NCBI GenBank assembly: GCA_934456365.1
Contig: CAKSHC010000002.1
Location: 246,193 to 310,192 of the forward strand
From: an uncultured Eubacteriales bacterium
Lineage (GTDB): Bacteria > Bacillota > Clostridia > Oscillospirales > UMGS1783
Direction: 5' to 3'
DNA length: 64,000 nucleotides
The notes under the pieces: model-generated
Database searches by the model: none
The model's input: only the letters and a program-made list of their open reading frames with translations
Told to the model about the DNA's origin: nothing
Shown here: positions 37,328 through 45,091 of the stretch, in pieces
Layout of the letters: each line of letters starts with the position of its first letter
How positions within the stretch are numbered: position 1 is the stretch's first letter
Program-made: the position numbers and the translations under genes

Positions 37328-37838
37328 ATTTATTGCTTCCGATCTGCACGGTTCTCTCGTCCATGCCCAGCGCCTTTTTGAAGCCTTCGAGCGGGAGCGG
37401 GCCGACCGGATCCTCCTGCTCGGCGATCTGCTCGGCCACAGCCTTTTTTCCGGCGATAACGATGCGCTTCTTGCGCTTTTTTCGCGCTATCGGGACCGCA
37501 TTCTGGCGGTGCGCGGCAACTGCGACAGCGCGGCCGACTGCGCGATTCTCCCCTTTGACCTGCCCGAAAGCCGCTCCTTTTCGGAGGATGGGCGTTTGTT
37601 TTTCCTGCTTCATGCGCCGGACGCCGCGCCCGATCTGCCCGAGGGCGCCCTTTTGCTCCATGGGCACACCCATGTGCCCGCCGCCCGGGTGGGGAAAAAG
37701 CTTTCCCTTTTCTGCCCCGGCTCGGCCGCCTTTCCCCGCGGCGGCAGCTATCCCGGCTATATGACCTATGAAAACGGGCTTTTTTGCTGGAAAAACCTCG
37801 CCGGAGAGATCAAAAACGCCGTGAAACTCCCCGAATAA
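37320..37838 (+). CDS. YfcE-type metallophosphodiesterase
   Basis: 172 residues. Metallophosphoesterase motifs in order: FIASDLHGSLVHA (Asp, His), LLLGDLLGHS, AVRGNCDSAAD (Asn), LLHAPDA and LLLHGHTHVPA (metal His pair). YfcE-like enzymes hydrolyse phosphodiesters with Mn2+ or Zn2+; the natural substrate is unknown. Start at 37320 inside the lemA-like gene, with GGAGGATCAGG upstream. Confidence 0.93.
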   Translation: MREFIASDLHGSLVHAQRLFEAFERERADRILLLGDLLGHSLFSGDNDALLALFSRYRDRILAVRGNCDSAADCAILPFDLPESRSFSEDGRLFFLLHAPDAAPDLPEGALLLHGHTHVPAARVGKKLSLFCPGSAAFPRGGSYPGYMTYENGLFCWKNLAGEIKNAVKLPE

Positions 37839-37863
37839 ATGCAAAAACCGCCCCCAAAATGCC

Positions 37864-37907
37864 GAAAAACCGCCTCTTTTTTCATCCAAAGAGGCGGTTT
37901 TCGTTTG
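37864..37907 (+). terminator. Bidirectional terminator at the compositional boundary
   Basis: AAAACCGCCTCTTTT / AAAGAGGCGGTTTT stem with a 7-base loop and T-runs on both strands. The region 37839-38008 holds only this hairpin and AT-rich filler. Confidence 0.88.
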
Positions 37908-38008
37908 TTTTTTGAGCAAAAACGGGCTCAATTTCGCAGATTTTCTTCGCTTTTTGCGCGCCAAAGGCGGCTTTTTGGTTCAAAAACGGGTTCCATTTTG
38001 CCCAAATT

Positions 38009-39017
38009 TTACTGAAGAGTGAAGATCTGGCCGGGAGAAATGAATTCGGTCACATAGGAATTCTCCGGCTGGAAGGCGACGACCATCAGAGTGGTCCCCT
38101 CGGCCTGATAGGTAAGGGTGTAGTGGATTCCGCCGTCGTCATAAAAGAGGGCGCAGGTCAGGTCGACGGTGGTGAGGGTGCAGGGGAAGGCGTCTCCGGA
38201 GCGGGAGAGGTATTCCTGCCCCTGATAGGAAATCACCGAATCGAGCGCGATCTGCTCGGCGCGGAAAGCTTCCAGCGAGGCGGCCTGGGTGACTCCGTAG
38301 CTTTTCATCTCTTCGTAGGCCTGGGCCAGGGTGTCTGCCGGGTCGGCGAGGATATGGCTGATGAGAAGGGTGGAGCCCTGGAAGGTCAGGCGGGTGCGGT
38401 GGATTTTATTCTGCGTTTGATCGAACCACACCGACACCCAGATCTTATCGGCGGCCGAAACGAGCTCGGTGGCCGGGGTGGACGGCAGGCCGGGAGCTTC
38501 GCCGGAGGGCTGCGCGGGGGAATCGGGGCTTTGCGGAGGATCGGAAACGCCGGGTCTGCGCCTTGGGCATCAGCACCACGGCATAGAGGCTGAAGTGGGA
38601 GAGGTCGGCGACCAGCCCGTCGGAATTTTTGGTGGCGGGGATCAGCTCGGGCTCGCCCTGCTCGGGGACATAATAGAGGGCCAGGTCGTGGATCCCCTGG
38701 TTGTAGGAAGCGGGGATGGGGAAGGTGACCCGTACGGTCCCGTCAGGCTGGACGGCGGCGCCGTTTGCAAGGGCGGTGATCTCATAGGCGAAGATCTCAG
38801 CCTTTTCGTTTAAGGCGGCGGCCAGCACAGCGGCTGCTTCCTCGGCGGCGACTTCGATTTTCAGCTCGGTATCCTTGGGGAATGCGGCGGTTTCGACGCG
38901 CACCCCGTTTTGCACGACCGTTTCGGCATCGGAGGGCTCGACGGTGGGCTTTTTGGAGCAGGCGCACAGGGCGATCAGGCAGAGAAGAGCGAGAGAAAGA
39001 GCAAGAGTTCTTTTCAT
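38009..39017 (-). pseudogene. Lipoprotein gene split by a frameshift
   Basis: The first frame (from 39017) encodes a signal with lipobox ALCAC at residue 20 and a domain ending LSHFSLYAVVLMPKAQT. Near 38551-38556 the homologous sense continues in another frame: PGVSDPPQSPDSPAQPSGE, a typical Pro/Ser linker, then AADKIWVSVWFDQTQNKIH and a second domain to 38009. One base must be gained or lost around CAGACCCGG. If repaired the protein would have about 335 residues. I do not recognise either domain. It may be a true pseudogene or a sequence error. Confidence 0.75.
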
Positions 39018-39087
39018 TTCGGGCTCCTTTCAAGAATTTCTGAAATCATTATAGTATAGGAAAAAGCGGGGCGCATGGTTTATTCAA

Positions 39088-39126
39088 AAAAATCCCGCCC
39101 CTTGCGGAAAACCGCAGGGGCGGGAG
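39088..39126 (-). terminator. Terminator after the FemAB gene
   Basis: CCCGCCCCTTGCGG / CCGCAGGGGCGGG stem, with TTTTTTTG following on the minus strand. Confidence 0.9.
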
Positions 39127-39130
39127 ACGA

Positions 39131-40399
39131 TCAATGACGGCGGAGCCTTCGGCGCAGGCGCAGCGCCGCGGGGGAAAGCGCTCTCCACAAAGCGGCGCAG
39201 ACGGGGCGGACGGGCAGCTCAAACTCGCCGGCGAATTCGCAGAAGAGGCCGGAGAATTTTTTCTTGAAGGAATAGATGCCGGTGATGGGGTTTTCGGGAG
39301 AGGGATCGCCGGTGGAGCCGAAGAAATCCACAAACTCCATTCCCTGCGCCGCTGCCCGCTCGATGGCCTCCCAGGTGATTTTATAATTGGCGGCGAGGTT
39401 GCGCAGCTCGCTGCGGGAGCCGCCCCAGACCGTCCACAGCCGATGGGGGGTTTGGACGGTGATCAGGGTGGAGAGATCGAGGCCTTCGGGGTATTTTTCC
39501 AGAACCGCCTCGGCCTGCGCCTTTTCGCGGGCGAGGCGCTCCAGCGTTTGCTCCGTTTGGAGCAGGCGGGTTTTCTGCCGGGGGGTGGGCTTTTCTTTCA
39601 GGATCTTTTCGATTTCCGCTTTTTCCGCCAGCGCGTCTTTCCGCTGCTTTTCGAGCAGCCGCAGATGCTCGGCGGGCTCGTAGCGGGCGAAGGTGAGGCG
39701 GGCCATGTCGGCTTCCTTTAAGGCGGGGACGATATGGCGGAAATAGGAGGGAGCGCCTTCGAAGAAATCGTCGCGCTCGGCGGTGTCGCGCATGATGGCG
39801 AAGTAGGCTTCCAGATCGTCGCTCTCGTAGACGCGCACGGCGGCGGCGTCGGCAAACTTGAGGTTTTTCCGGGCCATCCGGTCGAGATTTTCATACACGC
39901 TCTCGATCCCCGGTGCGAGGGGGAGGCGGAAGGTGAAGCGGGGCTGGCGGTTTTCGAAATTTTGTGGATAGCCGCCGTGGATCCAGCCGAGGTTCTGGAG
40001 GCAGGAAACGAAATCGGAGGGCGGGAGAAGCTCGCGCTCCTGCTTATCCTTTTGGGAGAGGCAGACATCGGGATCGATGACGAGGCTCATAACGCCGCGG
40101 GCGTTCAGCTCCCGTTTGAGGGCTTCGGTGAGCTCGGCCAGCAGGGCGCGATCCTCATAATCGCACACCGGGCCGCGGGGGCAATAGGCGATCTTGCGGC
40201 CGAAGAGGGGAGTTTTCTTCACAAGGATCGAGGCGGCGGCGCAGAGCTCGTCTTCCCGGAAGAAGCCGAGGCGGAGGTTCTGCCAGCCGTTTTGGGATTT
40301 CAGTGCTCCCCAGAGGGAGGTTTGCATGAAGTGCTCTTTTTTATGGCCGATCACGAAGGAATCGAGCTGTTCGGGCGAGAGGGGTTGGACAGAAAGCAT
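39131..40399 (-). CDS. FemXAB-family peptidoglycan bridge aminoacyltransferase
   Basis: 422 residues with two GNAT-like halves: QTSLWGALKSQNGWQNLRL near the start and RNLAANYKITWEAIERAAAQGMEFVDFFG near the end (described by its span, residues 330-358), interrupted by a long helical coiled-coil arm (about residues 250-300, RKDALAEKAEIEKILKE...), the tRNA-binding arm typical of FemA/FemX/MurM. It adds amino acids from aminoacyl-tRNA to lipid II to build the interpeptide bridge. The C-terminus is very arginine-rich. GAAAGGAA precedes the ATG. Confidence 0.92.
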   Translation of the reverse strand: MLSVQPLSPEQLDSFVIGHKKEHFMQTSLWGALKSQNGWQNLRLGFFREDELCAAASILVKKTPLFGRKIAYCPRGPVCDYEDRALLAELTEALKRELNARGVMSLVIDPDVCLSQKDKQERELLPPSDFVSCLQNLGWIHGGYPQNFENRQPRFTFRLPLAPGIESVYENLDRMARKNLKFADAAAVRVYESDDLEAYFAIMRDTAERDDFFEGAPSYFRHIVPALKEADMARLTFARYEPAEHLRLLEKQRKDALAEKAEIEKILKEKPTPRQKTRLLQTEQTLERLAREKAQAEAVLEKYPEGLDLSTLITVQTPHRLWTVWGGSRSELRNLAANYKITWEAIERAAAQGMEFVDFFGSTGDPSPENPITGIYSFKKKFSGLFCEFAGEFELPVRPVCAALWRALSPAALRLRRRLRRH

Positions 40400-40408
40400 A
40401 GGTTTCCT

Positions 40409-40445
40409 TTCAAAAAAGGGAGAGCCGGGGCTCTCCTTTTTTTTG
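40409..40445 (-). terminator. Terminator after the nitroreductase gene
   Basis: AAAAAAGGGAGAGCC / GGCTCTCCTTTTTT stem with T-runs on both strands. Confidence 0.85.
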
Positions 40446-40453
40446 GATGAATT

Positions 40454-40963
40454 TTACCATTTTTCGGGGTGGACGCGCCCGGCCTGATAGCGGTCGGGAA
40501 CCTCGGGCAGCTCCTTGGCGGGGTGGCCGAGGGGGATGGCCGAAATGACGCGCACGCCCTCGGGGATGCCGAGGAGCTCCTCCAGGGGCTTCTGGCGCTC
40601 TTCATAGGGCCAGCAGGCGCACCAGGTGGCGCCGAGGCCGAGGGAATGGGCGGCCAGAAGGATATTCATGGTGGCGGCCGACGCGTCGCAGGCGGCGAGG
40701 GGGAGGGGGGTGATCGCTTCCTCCACGCAGACTAAAATCACGACCGGCGCGAAGCGGGCAAAGGACATATAGGGATGGACTTCGGTCATTTTCGCGCGGG
40801 TTTCGGCGTCTTTGACGACGACGAAATGCCAGGGCTGCTGGTTTTTGGCGCTGGGCGCGAGCATGGCGGCATGCAGAATTTCATCGAGCATTTCGGGAGC
40901 GACGGGCTCTTCGGTGAAGCGGCGCACGCTCCGGCGGGTTTTCAGACAATCGAGGGAATCCAT
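40454..40963 (-). CDS. Nitroreductase-family flavoprotein
   Basis: 169 residues. FMN-binding motifs: TRRSVRRF, AMLAPSAKNQQPWHFVVVKD near residues 33-52, AATMNILLAAHSLGLGATW and LGHPAKELPEVP. It reduces nitro compounds, quinones or other acceptors with NAD(P)H; short members often act in cofactor or xenobiotic metabolism. GGAGG lies about 8 bases before the ATG at 40961-40963. It follows the fakA-like gene by 13 bases and may be co-transcribed with it. Confidence 0.92.
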   Translation of the reverse strand: MDSLDCLKTRRSVRRFTEEPVAPEMLDEILHAAMLAPSAKNQQPWHFVVVKDAETRAKMTEVHPYMSFARFAPVVILVCVEEAITPLPLAACDASAATMNILLAAHSLGLGATWCACWPYEERQKPLEELLGIPEGVRVISAIPLGHPAKELPEVPDRYQAGRVHPEKW

Positions 40964-40976
40964 GGGAAAACCTCCT

Positions 40977-42602
40977 TTATTCGGCGGAAATGACGTAGTA
41001 ATAAACCGGCTGCCCGCCGCAGAGGACATTGACCTCGGCGTCGGGGGAGAGGTGGGCTTTGAGAATTTCGGAGGCGGCCAGCGCGTCTTTTTCCTCGACG
41101 CCCTCGCCGTAGTAGAGGTTGACGAAGGTTTCGCTGCCCTTCAGGCCGGCGGAGGCCATCGCGTCGAGGCACTCCTTGAGGGAGGGCCGGACGCCGACGA
41201 CCTTGCCCTCGACCATACCGAGGTAGTCGCCCTTTTTGATTTCCTGCCCGTCGAACACGCTGTCGCGGGCGGCGTAGGTCAAGGACATGGTGGTGACGCC
41301 GCCGAGGGCTTCGGTCATGGCCTTGGTGTTTTGCTCCTCCGAGGCGTTTTCATCAAAAGCGAGCAGGGCGGAAATGCCCTGGGGGACGGTTTTGCTGGGC
41401 AGCACGACGACTTTTTTGCGGGTCAGCGACACGCACTGCTGGGCGGCCATGATGATGTTTTTATTATTGGGCAGCACGAAGACGGTTTTAGCGGGGGTCT
41501 GATCCACGGCGCTTAGGATGTCTTCGGTGGAGGGGTTCATGGTCTGGCCGCCTTTGATGACGGAATCGACCCCGAGATCGCCGAAGAGGGCGGCAAAGCC
41601 CTCGCCCGCGGCGACCGAGACAAAGCCGAAGTCTTTCGTGGGCCGGGCGGGCTCGGCCTTTTTCTTTTCGGGGGCTTCCTTGCCGAGCTCGGGCAGAAGG
41701 ACGGTATGCTGCTCGCCGAGGTTTTCCACCTTGATGCGGGTGAGCACGCCGAGCTTGATGGCGGCCTCCAGCACGAGGCCGGGGTTGTTGGTATGGACAT
41801 GGGCCTTGACGACGGGGCCCTCGTCGGTCAGCACGACGCGCTCGCCGACCGAGCGGAGATAGGCGCGCAGCTCTTCGGCGCCGGCGCTCTGCTCCTTTTT
41901 GCGCAGCTCGAACTCGGCGCAATAGGCGAGCTTGGGGGCCTCGGCGGGAGCTTTTTCCGGCGCGGCCTCGGCCTCGGCGAGCTCGATGACCTTTCCGTCG
42001 CGCAAAACGGAGCGCATGCCCTCGAGGACGAAAAGATAGCCCTTGCCGCCGGCGTCGACCACGCCGGCCTGTTTGAGCACGGGGAGCATTTCGGGGGTTT
42101 TGGCCAGCGTTTCTTCGGCGCTGGCGCAGAGGATATCCATCACGGTCAGAAGCCCGGCGCCTTCGCGGGCGGCGGCGACGGCATCGGCGGCCGACACGCG
42201 GGCGACGGTGAGGATGGTGCCTTCGGTGGGCTTCATGACAGCCTTATAGGCCGATTCGCAGCCGATCTGGATGGCGCGGGCGAAATCGGCGGCGGAAGCG
42301 GTTTTATGATCCCGCAATCCGACCGAAAGGCCGCGGAAGAGCAGCGAGAGGATGACGCCGGAGTTGCCGCGCGCGCCGCGGATGAGGGCGCCGGCGGCGG
42401 CCTTGGCGACCTTGCCGACCTCGTCGGTTTCCAGCTCGAGCAGGGCCTTGCGGGCCGAGCCGATGGTGAGGGACATGTTGGTGCCGGTATCGCCGTCGGG
42501 GACGGGGAAGACGTTGAGGTCGTTGACGGGCTGTTTGTTGTTTTCCAGGTTATTGGCTGCGGAAACGATCATATCGCGCAGCTGATTTGCGGTTAATTCC
42601 AA
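40977..42602 (-). CDS. fakA: DAK2-domain fatty acid kinase FakA-like protein
   Basis: 541 residues. The N-terminal Dak-type ATP-binding domain has NVFPVPDGDTGTNMSLT (Asp residues that bind Mg) and GARGNSGVILSLLFRGL; a middle FakA domain includes AHVHTNNPG; the C-terminal domain has VFVLPNNKNIIMAAQQC and ends YYYVISAE. FakA phosphorylates fatty acids held by FakB (DegV) proteins, feeding exogenous fatty acids to PlsX/PlsY phospholipid synthesis. No fakB is in the window. An asp23 gene lies directly upstream in the same direction, the usual Firmicutes order (yloU-yloV). Confidence 0.94.
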   Translation of the reverse strand: MELTANQLRDMIVSAANNLENNKQPVNDLNVFPVPDGDTGTNMSLTIGSARKALLELETDEVGKVAKAAAGALIRGARGNSGVILSLLFRGLSVGLRDHKTASAADFARAIQIGCESAYKAVMKPTEGTILTVARVSAADAVAAAREGAGLLTVMDILCASAEETLAKTPEMLPVLKQAGVVDAGGKGYLFVLEGMRSVLRDGKVIELAEAEAAPEKAPAEAPKLAYCAEFELRKKEQSAGAEELRAYLRSVGERVVLTDEGPVVKAHVHTNNPGLVLEAAIKLGVLTRIKVENLGEQHTVLLPELGKEAPEKKKAEPARPTKDFGFVSVAAGEGFAALFGDLGVDSVIKGGQTMNPSTEDILSAVDQTPAKTVFVLPNNKNIIMAAQQCVSLTRKKVVVLPSKTVPQGISALLAFDENASEEQNTKAMTEALGGVTTMSLTYAARDSVFDGQEIKKGDYLGMVEGKVVGVRPSLKECLDAMASAGLKGSETFVNLYYGEGVEEKDALAASEILKAHLSPDAEVNVLCGGQPVYYYVISAE

Positions 42603-42618
42603 AAGACTTTCCTCCCGA

Positions 42619-42966
42619 TCACGCCTTGATCGAATCGATCAATACATCGACCCGGCGGACCTTCATGCCGGTGAATTTTTCCACCCCGTACCGAACCTTT
42701 TCATCGATGGCCTGGGTGATGGCGGGGATATTGACCCCGAAGGTCACGATGATATGCAGAGAAACCGAAAGCTGATTCTTCTCGCACTTCACAACGACGC
42801 CCTTCTCCATATTATCCCATTTGAGCAGGGTGGAGACGGTATCGTTTGCTGACTGCGAGGACATCCCGGCCACGCCGTAGCAGCTCATGGCTTCGCATCC
42901 GACGACGCGGGCCAGAACGGAATCGGTGAGGTAGACGGCGCCGTGGGTTCCGTTGATCTTCAGCAT
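42619..42966 (-). CDS. Asp23/Gls24 (YloU) family protein
   Basis: 115 residues. Features include GAVYLTDSVLARVVGCEAMSCYGVAGMS and VSLHIIVTFGVNIPAITQAI, with an all-in-one Asp23 fold (given as spans, residues 9-36 and 69-88). YloU-type proteins are encoded next to fakA; in staphylococci Asp23 is a membrane-associated envelope-stress protein. The ATG at 42964-42966 follows AGAGGTG. Promoter upstream. Confidence 0.92.
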   Translation of the reverse strand: MLKINGTHGAVYLTDSVLARVVGCEAMSCYGVAGMSSQSANDTVSTLLKWDNMEKGVVVKCEKNQLSVSLHIIVTFGVNIPAITQAIDEKVRYGVEKFTGMKVRRVDVLIDSIKA

Positions 42967-42996
42967 AGAGACACCTCTTTCAACGTGTTTTATGGT

Positions 42997-43025
42997 ATTA
43001 TACACCGTTTTCTTCGCTTCTACAA
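42997..43025 (-). promoter_or_regulatory. Promoter of the asp23-fakA-nitroreductase operon
   Basis: TTGTAG (43020-43025), 17-base spacer, TATAAT (42997-43002) on the minus strand. Confidence 0.75.
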
Positions 43026-43082
43026 TCTTTTTCGCAAAATTTGTATAAAGTGTTAAGAAATAATGCAAGAAGAGAGGCGCGG

Positions 43083-43111
43083 TTGCGGGGGCGGGAAAAT
43101 TTTGATACAAT
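43083..43111 (+). promoter_or_regulatory. Promoter of the sigma factor operon
   Basis: TTGCGG (43083-43088), 17-base spacer, TACAAT (43106-43111). It resembles a sigma-A promoter; no second, ECF-type promoter was seen. Confidence 0.7.
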
Positions 43112-43165
43112 AAAGCGGACAAAAGGAGCGGCCGGATCGTTGAGGAAATGAGAAAGGGGAAGGGC

Positions 43166-43615
43166 ATGGACTTTGAGGCCTTTTACGAGAGGCATTACAA
43201 GCTGGTGTACCGGCTCTGCTTGATCTATCTGAAGCATCCGCAGGACGCGGAGGACTGCGCGGCGGATGTTTTTATGAAGGCTCTGGCCGGGAAAAAGGCT
43301 TTTGAGAGCGAGGAGCACGAGCGGCGGTGGCTTTGTGTGGTGGGGGTCAACTGCTGCAAGGACCGGCTCAAGCACTGGTGGCGCAAAAACGCCGAGCTTA
43401 AGGAGGATCTTCCGGCCAGGGAAGAGGGCTCGGAGGTTCTGCGGGCGGTGATGGAGCTGCCGGAGAAATACAAGGAAGCGGTTCTTCTGCATTATTACAT
43501 GGGCTACATGAGCGAAGAGGCCGCGCGCCTGACGGGGCGGACGGCCTCGACGGTGCGCAATCATCTGAAAGAGGCGCGGGAGATTCTGCGCCGGGAGCTG
43601 GGAGGCGAGGACTGA
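43166..43615 (+). CDS. ECF-type sigma-70 family RNA polymerase sigma factor
   Basis: 149 residues. Region 2: FEAFYERHYKLVYRLCLIYL with DAEDCAADVFMKAL; region 4: LPEKYKEAVLLHYYMGYMSEEAARLTGRTASTVRNHLKEARE (residues about 103-144), a clear helix-turn-helix. Two ATGs are possible; the one at 43166 has AAGGGG 6 bases upstream, the other (43148) sits 2 bases after GAGG. Its stop overlaps by one base the start of the probable anti-sigma gene. Confidence 0.92.
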   Translation: MDFEAFYERHYKLVYRLCLIYLKHPQDAEDCAADVFMKALAGKKAFESEEHERRWLCVVGVNCCKDRLKHWWRKNAELKEDLPAREEGSEVLRAVMELPEKYKEAVLLHYYMGYMSEEAARLTGRTASTVRNHLKEAREILRRELGGED

Positions 43616-44208
43616 TGGAAGAGAAGATTCGGAAGGCGATGGAATCGATCGAGCCGCAGGCCGGGGCGCGGGAGCGGATCCGGGCGGCGGCGCAGCGCAA
43701 AGCGGAGCGGCGGACGCTGGTCCGGCGGCGGGTTATGCGCTTTGCGGCTTCTGCGGCGGGGCTTTTGGTTGTTCTTTCGATCGGCGGGCTTTTGCTTTTG
43801 CGCGAGGGCCCGGTGAAGCGTTTGGGAGTTTCGCCCGCGACGGGGCTTGCCTTCCTGGAGCCGCCGGCGGGGGCGAGCGAGGTGGAATACCGGGCCGACG
43901 GGACGGTGGCTTTTTCCTACGGCGGGCGGCGGTATGAGGTGCAGGCTGTGAGCGCCGCGCCGTCTTCCGGGGCGGAGGACGGCGGGATGAAGGTTTATCA
44001 GACGGCCGGGCAGGGCGAGGCGATGAAGGGGAACGATGAGCGCGCCGACGGCAGCTCGGACGGGATGATCGGCTCGGGTTACCGGGGGCAGGCGGCTGAG
44101 GAAGCGGCTGTGGTCTGGGAGGTGGACGGAGTGGAGTGCCGGATCACGAGCCCGGACGGAGCGACGAAAGAGCAGCTTTGGGAGATGGCCCGAAAAATGG
44201 GAGCCTGA
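43615..44208 (+). CDS. Probable membrane anti-sigma factor
   Basis: 197 residues. A short cytoplasmic N-terminus (residues 1-40, helical, MEEKIRKAMESIEP), one membrane helix (residues 42-62, RFAASAAGLLVVLSIGGLLLL) and an extracytoplasmic domain with a DUF4367-like strand pattern (VEYRADGTVAFSYGGRRYEV). Order, one-base overlap with the sigma gene and topology indicate the cognate anti-sigma factor. No ZAS zinc motif (HxxxCxxC) is present. Confidence 0.8.
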   Translation: MEEKIRKAMESIEPQAGARERIRAAAQRKAERRTLVRRRVMRFAASAAGLLVVLSIGGLLLLREGPVKRLGVSPATGLAFLEPPAGASEVEYRADGTVAFSYGGRRYEVQAVSAAPSSGAEDGGMKVYQTAGQGEAMKGNDERADGSSDGMIGSGYRGQAAEEAAVVWEVDGVECRITSPDGATKEQLWEMARKMGA

Positions 44209-44269
44209 GAAAATTTTTCGGACAGAAGCGGGAGCCGGATCGTAGAAGGGGCAGAAGGAGGCGAGAGCC

Positions 44270-44419
44270 ATGAGAAAGAAACTGCCGCTGGTGCTGTCGG
44301 TTTTGCTGGCGAGCGTGCTGCTGACGGTGATGATTCTGGCCTTATGCGGGCTGCCGCGGGTGGGCGAGGGAACGCCCAAAACGGAGGCGGGCCTGGAGGC
44401 CGGGATGTTGATTCGATAA
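44270..44419 (+). CDS. 49-residue exported or membrane peptide in the sigma operon
   Basis: Starts MRKKLPLVLSVLLASVLLTV, a signal-anchor helix to about residue 26 (ILALCGLPRV), then 23 hydrophilic residues. GGAGGCGAGAGCC lies before the ATG. It sits between the anti-sigma gene and the next gene 11 bases downstream, so it belongs to the operon. No family recognised; one Cys at residue 26 could be lipidated (LALC), but the box is weak. Confidence 0.65.
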   Translation: MRKKLPLVLSVLLASVLLTVMILALCGLPRVGEGTPKTEAGLEAGMLIR

Positions 44420-44430
44420 AGGAGGCTGCA

Positions 44431-44997
44431 ATGAAAGCGGAGATTCGGCTTGGGATTGCGGCGGGGGCGATCTGCGCGGCGCTGGGGCTGACGGCGTTTG
44501 GCTGTTTTGCGGTGCGGAAAGCGCCCGAGAAGGACGCGCGGCGCTACAGCGAGGCGGCCTCTTTGCGGGCGGCGGAGAAGATCCGCCGGGAATTTTCCGC
44601 CGAGGAGTACGGCGGGGTTTACATCGGGCCGGACGGCGAGCTGGTCGTGGCGACGCTGCGGGAGGGCAACCCGAGGCTGCGGGAGCGGATCGTGGCCTTA
44701 AACGGCGAGGAGCGGGAGACCGTGGTGCGGCCGGTGGTGGTGAAATACAGTCTGCGTCAGCTGGAGGCGGCGCAGCGGGCGATCGAGCCCTACTGCCGGG
44801 ACTACGGCGTTGCCGGGATCGGGTTGGATGAGGAAAACAACAGGCTGGAGATCGATCCGGAGCCGGGGTCGCCCCTGGTCGGCGCGGGCGGGGCTGCCGC
44901 TTTGCAGGAGCTTCTGGAGCGCGCCGGGCTGGGCGACGGGATGGTTTTCGTCCGCTCCCTTGGTTTGGACACGTTGCAGCTGACGCAGAAAATCTGA
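44431..44997 (+). CDS. Secreted or membrane-anchored protein of the sigma operon
   Basis: 188 residues. N-terminal signal with possible lipobox TAFGC at residue 25; the rest (ASLRAAEKIRREFSAEEYGGVYIGPDGELVV ... LEAAQRAIEPYCRDYGVAGIGLDEENNRLEI, residues 43-73 and 110-140) looks like an extracellular domain with a PDGELVV / ENNRLEI strand repeat. I do not recognise it. GGAGG is 6 bases before the ATG. Likely a target or sensor of the sigma/anti-sigma pair. Confidence 0.75.
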   Translation: MKAEIRLGIAAGAICAALGLTAFGCFAVRKAPEKDARRYSEAASLRAAEKIRREFSAEEYGGVYIGPDGELVVATLREGNPRLRERIVALNGEERETVVRPVVVKYSLRQLEAAQRAIEPYCRDYGVAGIGLDEENNRLEIDPEPGSPLVGAGGAAALQELLERAGLGDGMVFVRSLGLDTLQLTQKI

Positions 44998-44998
44998 A

Positions 44999-45031
44999 TA
45001 AGAGGCGCTTTTGAAAGCGCCTCTTTTTTAA
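44999..45031 (+). terminator. Terminator after the sigma operon
   Basis: AAGAGGCGCTTT / AAAGCGCCTCTT stem followed by TTTTAATG. Confidence 0.9.
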
Positions 45032-45035
45032 TGAA

Positions 45036-45079
45036 TAAAAACCCCGGTGCGGCCGAAGGGGGGCTGCACCGGGGGGGTT
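45036..45079 (-). terminator. Terminator after the EF-G-like gene
   Basis: CCCCGGTGC-GGCC / GGCT-GCACCGGGG stem; on the minus strand it is followed by TTTTTATTC. Confidence 0.85.
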
Positions 45080-45091
45080 GTTTGAGAGGGA

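Noticed and set aside
37839..39970. Replication origin (oriC)
   Set aside because: The skew switch suggests it, but there is no dnaA, dnaN or cluster of TTATCCACA boxes; only an isolated near match near 39960.
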